Assembly: GCA_902775135.1 (NCBI GenBank)
Contig: CACYKY010000022.1
Coordinates: forward strand, 20,452-84,451
Reading direction: 5' to 3'
DNA length: 64,000 bases
From: an uncultured Bacteroidota bacterium
GTDB lineage: Bacteria > Bacteroidota > Bacteroidia > Bacteroidales > P3
This document shows, one piece after another, positions 59,892 through 64,000 of this stretch. The stretch's first letter is position 1. Each line of letters begins with the position of its first letter. Under the pieces are notes generated by a model. That model ran no database searches, was not told where the DNA came from, and saw only the letters and a list, made by a program, of their open reading frames with translations. The position numbers were made by a program, and so were the translations under genes.

Positions 59892-60530
59892 GTGTCCCTC
59901 GATAATCTTCAACAAGCCCTCGAATCCCTCGCCAAAGGCGGCATCAACATCAACGGCGACCTCGTGCTCGAAAAACACGTCGAACACGAAATCGGCAACG
60001 TCGAATCCGGCGGCATCGGCATTCAGATAATCAACGGCAGAACGTCTGAATCAAAGGCTTCCAACAACAACGCCGGTCGCCCCAAACGTGCCGGCAAAAC
60101 CATCAACAAGGCCTTCATCTACGACGCCGAAGACAACAGTAACACCAGATTACAACTCTTCTTCCAAGGCCTCATAGCACTCAATTGGATCAAGCAGGAT
60201 ACCGATTTGCGCAATTTCCTCAGCATCTTCTCCGGTGGCGAAACCTCCTGCAGGATCGTTTGGACAGGCGACATCAATGCCCTGGCGGAGCTCTTCAAGG
60301 AGCTGGTGACAAGAAAACAGTTCGTCAAACTCCCCGTGGGCGAATCCATCTGGCTGATGGTCAACGCCCGCTTTTGGGACCACGAGGGCAACAAGGAGTT
60401 CGGCAACGAAAAACTCGGCGCCACAAGGTCTCCCGTCGAGCAGAAAGATAACATCGACACGTTGGTAGACATCCTCAATCCCGCTATCTCCGTCAAAGAC
60501 CTCCAAGAACGACTCCAGAGTCAGTATTAA
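59892..60530 (+). CDS. Protein with N-terminal GDLxLxKHV module
   Basis: The 212-residue protein uses GTG 59892, three bases after the repeat spacer. Residues 22-44 (GDLVLEKHVEHEIGNVESGG) repeat the module ending the previous protein. The rest is an alpha/beta domain with FFQGLIALNWIKQDTDLRNF and VGESIWLMVNARFWDHEG. I do not recognise the family with certainty. The module may be an assembly or docking peptide. Confidence 0.65.
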   Translation: MSLDNLQQALESLAKGGININGDLVLEKHVEHEIGNVESGGIGIQIINGRTSESKASNNNAGRPKRAGKTINKAFIYDAEDNSNTRLQLFFQGLIALNWIKQDTDLRNFLSIFSGGETSCRIVWTGDINALAELFKELVTRKQFVKLPVGESIWLMVNARFWDHEGNKEFGNEKLGATRSPVEQKDNIDTLVDILNPAISVKDLQERLQSQY

Positions 60531-60835
60531 TAGTTTTTTTGTCAAAAAGCTCAAAAAAAGATAACTTTTTTTAATTTTTTTTTCGCACCCGCAAACGTCT
60601 AACTTCAAGCCGTTTGCGGGTTTCCTCTTTTCTGTTGCACGGGTCAAAGTCAGTATTAATTCATTTTTTACTGACCCAAAATGCACCCTTATATAATGGA
60701 AGCCCTCCAGTAAAGGACGGCAACCCGACAGTTCATTTTTTTTTATTAACCCCGAGTGTCGTGAGCCAAGAGAGTCTTGCAAGTGAAATATGGATCCAAT
60801 TCTTTAAGCTCCCTCCTCACAACACTTCTTTTAAA
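60531..60835. other. Gap with hairpin and short direct repeats
   Basis: Contains an 11-bp stem (60587-60597 with 60611-60621) with flanking T runs, likely a terminator. A 13-bp direct repeat agtcagtattaat occurs at 60519-60531 and 60648-60660. No gene is seen. Confidence 0.65.
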
Positions 60836-61261
60836 ATGAATAAAAGTGTAAAAAAGATCCAGGTCTTCATCGACCAAGTCCAACTCGAAACCCAAACCGT
60901 CTTCTTCCAGAACGGCAGCATCCACACCACACCCTGCGCCTTCGAGGAGAACCCTAACCTCATCCCCAACGGCAACCGCGTGAGCCAGAAAGGCCGCATG
61001 GAGACCCTCGACGACGGCACCTCCTCCTTCCACCCCTACGCATCCGACTCCGGCCACCGCTACAAAACCCTCTTCCGCACCCCTCACGGCGAGGTCAAGG
61101 AAACCAAAAAAAGTATCATATTCCAGTTTCGGTTTCCCAAGCGCTACGGCAAAATCCTCATAGTGAGCATGCTACGCGATGAACACCTCTCCGTCCTCTC
61201 TTTCCTCAAGTCCTACCGAAAACTCTATAAGCCTCATAGAATGAACAACTTGAACAAGTAA
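60836..61261 (+). CDS. Hypothetical protein of the mobile-element-like segment
   Basis: The 141-residue protein starts MNKSVKKIQVFIDQVQLETQ; a longer frame upstream is in the non-coding gap. Features are FFQNGSIHTTPCAFEENPN and a basic C-terminal half (IIFQFRFPKRYGKILIV then SYRKLYKPHR). It reads as a small basic beta-rich protein; DNA binding is possible but not shown. Confidence 0.55.
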   Translation: MNKSVKKIQVFIDQVQLETQTVFFQNGSIHTTPCAFEENPNLIPNGNRVSQKGRMETLDDGTSSFHPYASDSGHRYKTLFRTPHGEVKETKKSIIFQFRFPKRYGKILIVSMLRDEHLSVLSFLKSYRKLYKPHRMNNLNK

Positions 61262-61275
61262 ACAGAACAACAAAC

Positions 61276-61424
61276 CATGACAATATGACAGTATGACAAT
61301 TAAAAAATGGATGACACAACCCCCTTCTTATAATATATAACTAATTAATATATAGATATATAGATAAGAAATAGAAACAAGCATACCCCTCAAAAATCAA
61401 CTGTCATATTGTCATATTGTCATG
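61276..61424. other. Inverted tandem words around an A/T-rich core (origin-like)
   Basis: A left arm at 61276-61298 (catgacaatatgacagtatg then aca) and a right arm at 61402-61424 are reverse complements with one mismatch. Each is made of gacaatat/tgtcatatt words. Between them lies a very A/T-rich tract (ttataatatataactaatta and more). It sits directly upstream of the DUF3987-like gene. Confidence 0.7.
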
Positions 61425-61462
61425 AATTCACCAATTATAATCACCTAAAAAGCAGTAAAACA

Positions 61463-62764
61463 ATGAAATACGACATCAGTAAGACCTCGGCACCCAAGAT
61501 GCCAACCCTCGGAAAAGGGACAGAATGTATCCAAATTCTCCTCTCTCAGGCCTCAAAAGACATGTATGAACCCCTCGTTCCGATGCTTTTCCCCGTCCTG
61601 GGAGCACATATGAGCGGTTCTGAATTTCAGTATCCGGACCTCACTTGGAAGGAAATGTGTGGCCAAATGGCCAATCTCGTGGCCGAATCCGGGGGTAACA
61701 AGGGCCAATTGTCCAATCTCGTCGAGGCCATCTGCCGCGACTTCCGCCAGCACGACGAGGAGGAGCTCAAGAAGCTCGTCGAGTGGCAACGCCAAATCAA
61801 GACCAAGTCCGCCAACAAGGAGAAGCCCATCCGCCCCGACGTGGCTTTCTGGTTCCCGCCCTCGGACGTCACCTCCGCCGCCTTCCTCCAAAACGCTATG
61901 GCCTGCGAGGCCCTCGGCGCTCGCACTCAATATCTTAATATGCCCGAGGTCGAGATGGCCGACCGTATGTGCGGCGGTCACAAGCAAATCAGCCAGATGC
62001 TCCGCAACATCTACGACCGCCAGCGCGCCGGCGCCCTCCGCGCCACCGCCGATGGCGTCACCGGCAACCCCATCCTCCGCGCCAACCTCACCATCTCCTC
62101 CACTCCCTTCGCCACCCGCAAGTTCTACCGTAACGATCTCTTCAACGGCACCTTCGGCCGCATGGTCTTCTCCTACAAACCCCGCTCCTCCCGCGACGGA
62201 CGCATACCCCGTCAGGGCAAATATCCCAAGGAGTTCTACGAGAAACTCGACGAATACCTCGTCCGTCTCGACATCTGCAAGGGCCGATTCCTCATCACTC
62301 CCCTCAACAAACTCACCGACGCCCTCGCCGCCGATATGGCCACCCTCGCCGACCTCACCGACGACGACACCCTCTGGGACGCCTCCAAGCGCGCGCTCGT
62401 CTCCGCCTGGAAAGCCGGCTGCGTTCTCTGGGTTCTCAACAACCAGATTTGGACCAGATCCATGGCCGAAATCGTCGAATGGCTCGTCTACCACGACATC
62501 TGGAGCAAGATGCAGATCTTCGGCGACCTCCTCCGGGAGGGCGACGCCAGCACCACCGAGGCCCAGCGGCGTGGCCCCAAGAACATGCTCGACGACCTCC
62601 CCGACTCCTTCAGCCAGGCCCAGCTCGAAGCCCTCCGCATGCAACTCGGCAAAAGCCGTGAAGGTACCCGCGACCAACTCCGCCACTGGACTTTCCGCAA
62701 GTTCATCACCTACAACGCCGAAACCACCCTCTACACCAAAACCGACTCCTACCTGAAAAAATAA
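61463..62764 (+). CDS. DUF3987-like protein
   Basis: The 433-residue protein matches DUF3987 in its central half: YLNMPEVEMADRMCGGHKQ, NPILRANLTISSTPFATRKF and FNGTFGRMVFSYKPRSS. DUF3987 proteins are found with primase or VirE-type domains in Bacteroidota mobile elements. Here the primase domain is not fused but a CHC2/Toprim protein follows, so the two may form a replication pair. No intact Walker motif is seen. I chose ATG 61463, since the longer frame starts inside the repeat arm. Confidence 0.65.
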   Translation: MKYDISKTSAPKMPTLGKGTECIQILLSQASKDMYEPLVPMLFPVLGAHMSGSEFQYPDLTWKEMCGQMANLVAESGGNKGQLSNLVEAICRDFRQHDEEELKKLVEWQRQIKTKSANKEKPIRPDVAFWFPPSDVTSAAFLQNAMACEALGARTQYLNMPEVEMADRMCGGHKQISQMLRNIYDRQRAGALRATADGVTGNPILRANLTISSTPFATRKFYRNDLFNGTFGRMVFSYKPRSSRDGRIPRQGKYPKEFYEKLDEYLVRLDICKGRFLITPLNKLTDALAADMATLADLTDDDTLWDASKRALVSAWKAGCVLWVLNNQIWTRSMAEIVEWLVYHDIWSKMQIFGDLLREGDASTTEAQRRGPKNMLDDLPDSFSQAQLEALRMQLGKSREGTRDQLRHWTFRKFITYNAETTLYTKTDSYLKK

Positions 62765-63200
62765 TTGAAAAAAAGGCCGAAGTTCGAGGGCCGAAGGCAG
62801 TACCCACCCCTATCAAATCTATCAAATCATCAAATCTATCCAATCTATCCCATCTATCAAATCTATCCAACCAACAACCCCAACACAAAAACATTTGTCC
62901 TCTCACTCCCTCTCACTCCCTCTCACTCCCTCTCACTCCCTAAGGCCCTTAACCTCCCTAATGCCCTTAATGCCCCTAAAAAAAACAAAATAACTATTAT
63001 CTATTATCTATAAACTATTAACTAAAAAATGCCCTGCGCCAGCCATTAAAACAATCATCGCAAGCGAAGCAAGCGATACCTTGTAAATAATTTACAAGAT
63101 TTACCAGATTTCGCAAGCGAAGCGAGCAGGAGAATAAAAAGACCTGCGTCAGCAAATAATTATTAACTATTATCTATTATCTATTAACTAAAAAAATACC
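62765..63200. repeat. Composite repeat spacer before the primase-like gene
   Basis: Holds aaatctatc words (62813-62868), a catttgtcc-tctcactccc array (62892-62940), a taaggccctta word set (62941-62979) and aactattatctat arrays (62992-63027 and 63161-63193). A tcgcaagcgaagc word occurs at about 63058 and 63107. No gene is seen. Confidence 0.9.
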
Positions 63201-64000
63201 ATGACAAACGACCAAATCCAATTCCTCCGATCCCTCCCCATCGAAGAAGTCGCCGCCCGCCTCGGCATCGAGGTCAACCGCCACAAGGCCCTCTGTCCCT
63301 TCCACAACGACCACCACGCCTCCCTCACCTTCAACCTCAAGAAAAACACCTACCGCTGCTTCGCCTGTGGCGCCCACGGCGACACCATCGACCTCGTCCG
63401 CCACCTCCTCTACAAAGACTTCCGCGAAGCCTGCCTCTACCTCTCCGCCGGCAACCCCATCCCCAACCCCGATAGGGGAACCGAACACCTTGAAAATAAA
63501 AATAATGCAGTGAGGAACTTCGATATGCCGTTATCCCCTTATACCGTTATTCCGAAAAAAGACCCCCAACATTCCACACCCCTCTCCCCAGGGAGATGGG
63601 CCGGGGGTGAGGCTCCCTTCGACGCCACCCGCTACGCCCACTTCTTCCAGCACCCCCACTTGAGCCCCGAAGCCCGCCACTTCCTCTTCGAACAGCGTCA
63701 CCTCGACCCCCGCGTCATCCGCTGGTGCCGCCTCACCTCCTGGCAAGACCGCCAAGGCACCCACTGGCTCCAGATCCCCTACTACGACCAAGACAACCAC
63801 CTCATCGGCATCCAAAACCGTAACCTCGACTACCAACCCGACCCAGTTCCCCCCTCTCCGTGCGGAGAGGGGTCGGGGGTGAGGCTTCGTTTCCGCTTCC
63901 CCCAAGGCTCCCGCTGCACCATCTACAACCTCCCCGTCCTCCGCCGCCTCCGCGAGGCCGAGCCCCTCTGGATAGCCGAAGGCGCCTCCGACTGCTGGGC
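63201..64000 (+). CDS. CHC2 zinc-finger/Toprim primase-like protein, partial
   Basis: The frame is open to the end of the window (266 residues). The CHC2 zinc ribbon is complete: Cys32, His35 (LCPFHNDHH), Cys53 and Cys56 (YRCFACGAHG). A Toprim-like start LWIAEGASDCW is at the window edge, so this is a DnaG-like or element-encoded primase. Two low-complexity insertions interrupt it: TPLSPGRWAGGEAP (about 126-139) and PPSPCGEGSGVRLRF (about 216-230). Both are encoded by ctctcc-rich palindromic words read in different frames. Confidence 0.8.
   Translation, partial: MTNDQIQFLRSLPIEEVAARLGIEVNRHKALCPFHNDHHASLTFNLKKNTYRCFACGAHGDTIDLVRHLLYKDFREACLYLSAGNPIPNPDRGTEHLENKNNAVRNFDMPLSPYTVIPKKDPQHSTPLSPGRWAGGEAPFDATRYAHFFQHPHLSPEARHFLFEQRHLDPRVIRWCRLTSWQDRQGTHWLQIPYYDQDNHLIGIQNRNLDYQPDPVPPSPCGEGSGVRLRFRFPQGSRCTIYNLPVLRRLREAEPLWIAEGASDCW
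63579..63617. repeat. Palindromic element inserted in the primase frame (copy 1)
   Basis: The DNA reads cccctctccccagggag, then atgggccgggggtgaggct. It adds about 13 codons with no frame change and is rich in Pro/Gly/Ser. Confidence 0.8.
63847..63886. repeat. Palindromic element inserted in the primase frame (copy 2)
   Basis: cccccctctccgtgcgga, then gaggggtcgggggtgaggct. It is the same element with its stem intact (cccctctccg/cggagagggg) and is read in another frame from copy 1. Confidence 0.85.

Noticed and set aside
59015..64000. Right-hand segment called as a complete prophage or ICE
   Set aside because: No integrase, capsid, tail or conjugation gene and no att site is visible; only replication-like genes are seen.
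1..64000. tRNA or rRNA genes
   Set aside because: No cloverleaf or rRNA-like conserved stretch was noticed by eye; a tRNA or covariance scan would be decisive.

Overview
The window looks like a Bacteroidales (Bacteroidota) chromosome, most likely from an uncultured gut or rumen-type lineage. The evidence is the recurring TATCTTTGCA-type -7 promoter box typical of the phylum, families largely restricted to it (DUF4105, DUF4254, DUF6029, DUF6427, DUF6913, Omp28-like lipoprotein, rSAM/lipoprotein pair), T9SS-type sorting domains, and a ferredoxin-dependent 2-oxoacid oxidoreductase. Most genes are G+C-rich. The block at about 49.9-58.3 kb is visibly A+T-rich and looks acquired.

Layout. 1-7.1 kb: the 3'-open end of a Nudix gene, a META lipoprotein, a glycosyltransferase carrying an in-frame copy of the genome's heptamer repeat, signal peptidase I and the topoisomerase IV A subunit. 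7.1-13.5 kb: a second glycosyltransferase, hflX, a large secreted protein with a gliding-motility-type C-terminus, a gcvT split in two, and a ParE-type toxin-antitoxin pair. 13.7-18.8 kb: a retropepsin-like protease, an alkyltransferase preceded by a 30-residue membrane peptide, a radical SAM/SPASM enzyme with its partner lipoprotein, a YwqG-like membrane protein and hicBA. 18.9-32.8 kb: envelope and housekeeping genes (DUF1015, MscS, DUF4105, GT9, DUF4254, patatin with barrel, MATE, Omp28, DUF6029, TlpA). 32.9-42.1 kb: polyprenyl synthetase, dapA, DUF6913, rnhB, DUF6427, an S8 protease and korBA. 42.5-49.2 kb: a secreted SGNH hydrolase, sbcD, sbcC and an HD-domain protein.

The main accessory feature is a six-gene, tightly overlapping minus-strand defence operon (58.2 to 50.0 kb): two C5-cytosine methyltransferases, a MutL/MORC-like GHKL ATPase, a Z1-domain ATPase, a PD-(D/E)XK (DUF4420-like) nuclease and an unrecognised 265-residue terminal protein. 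The core matches the described MutL/MORC-Z1 restriction systems (Mza-type), but the last gene is not AIPR and the first methyltransferase has an unexplained C-terminal extension. To its right is a mobile-element-like segment (59-64 kb) with two proteins sharing a GDLxLxKHV module, a DUF3987-like protein and a CHC2/Toprim primase-like gene with two repeat-like insertions in its reading frame.

A second theme is the spacers. Many hold short tandem repeats built on 7-, 10- and 14-bp words that recur across the window in both orientations, sometimes combined into composite modules. One such repeat has been captured inside a glycosyltransferase gene.
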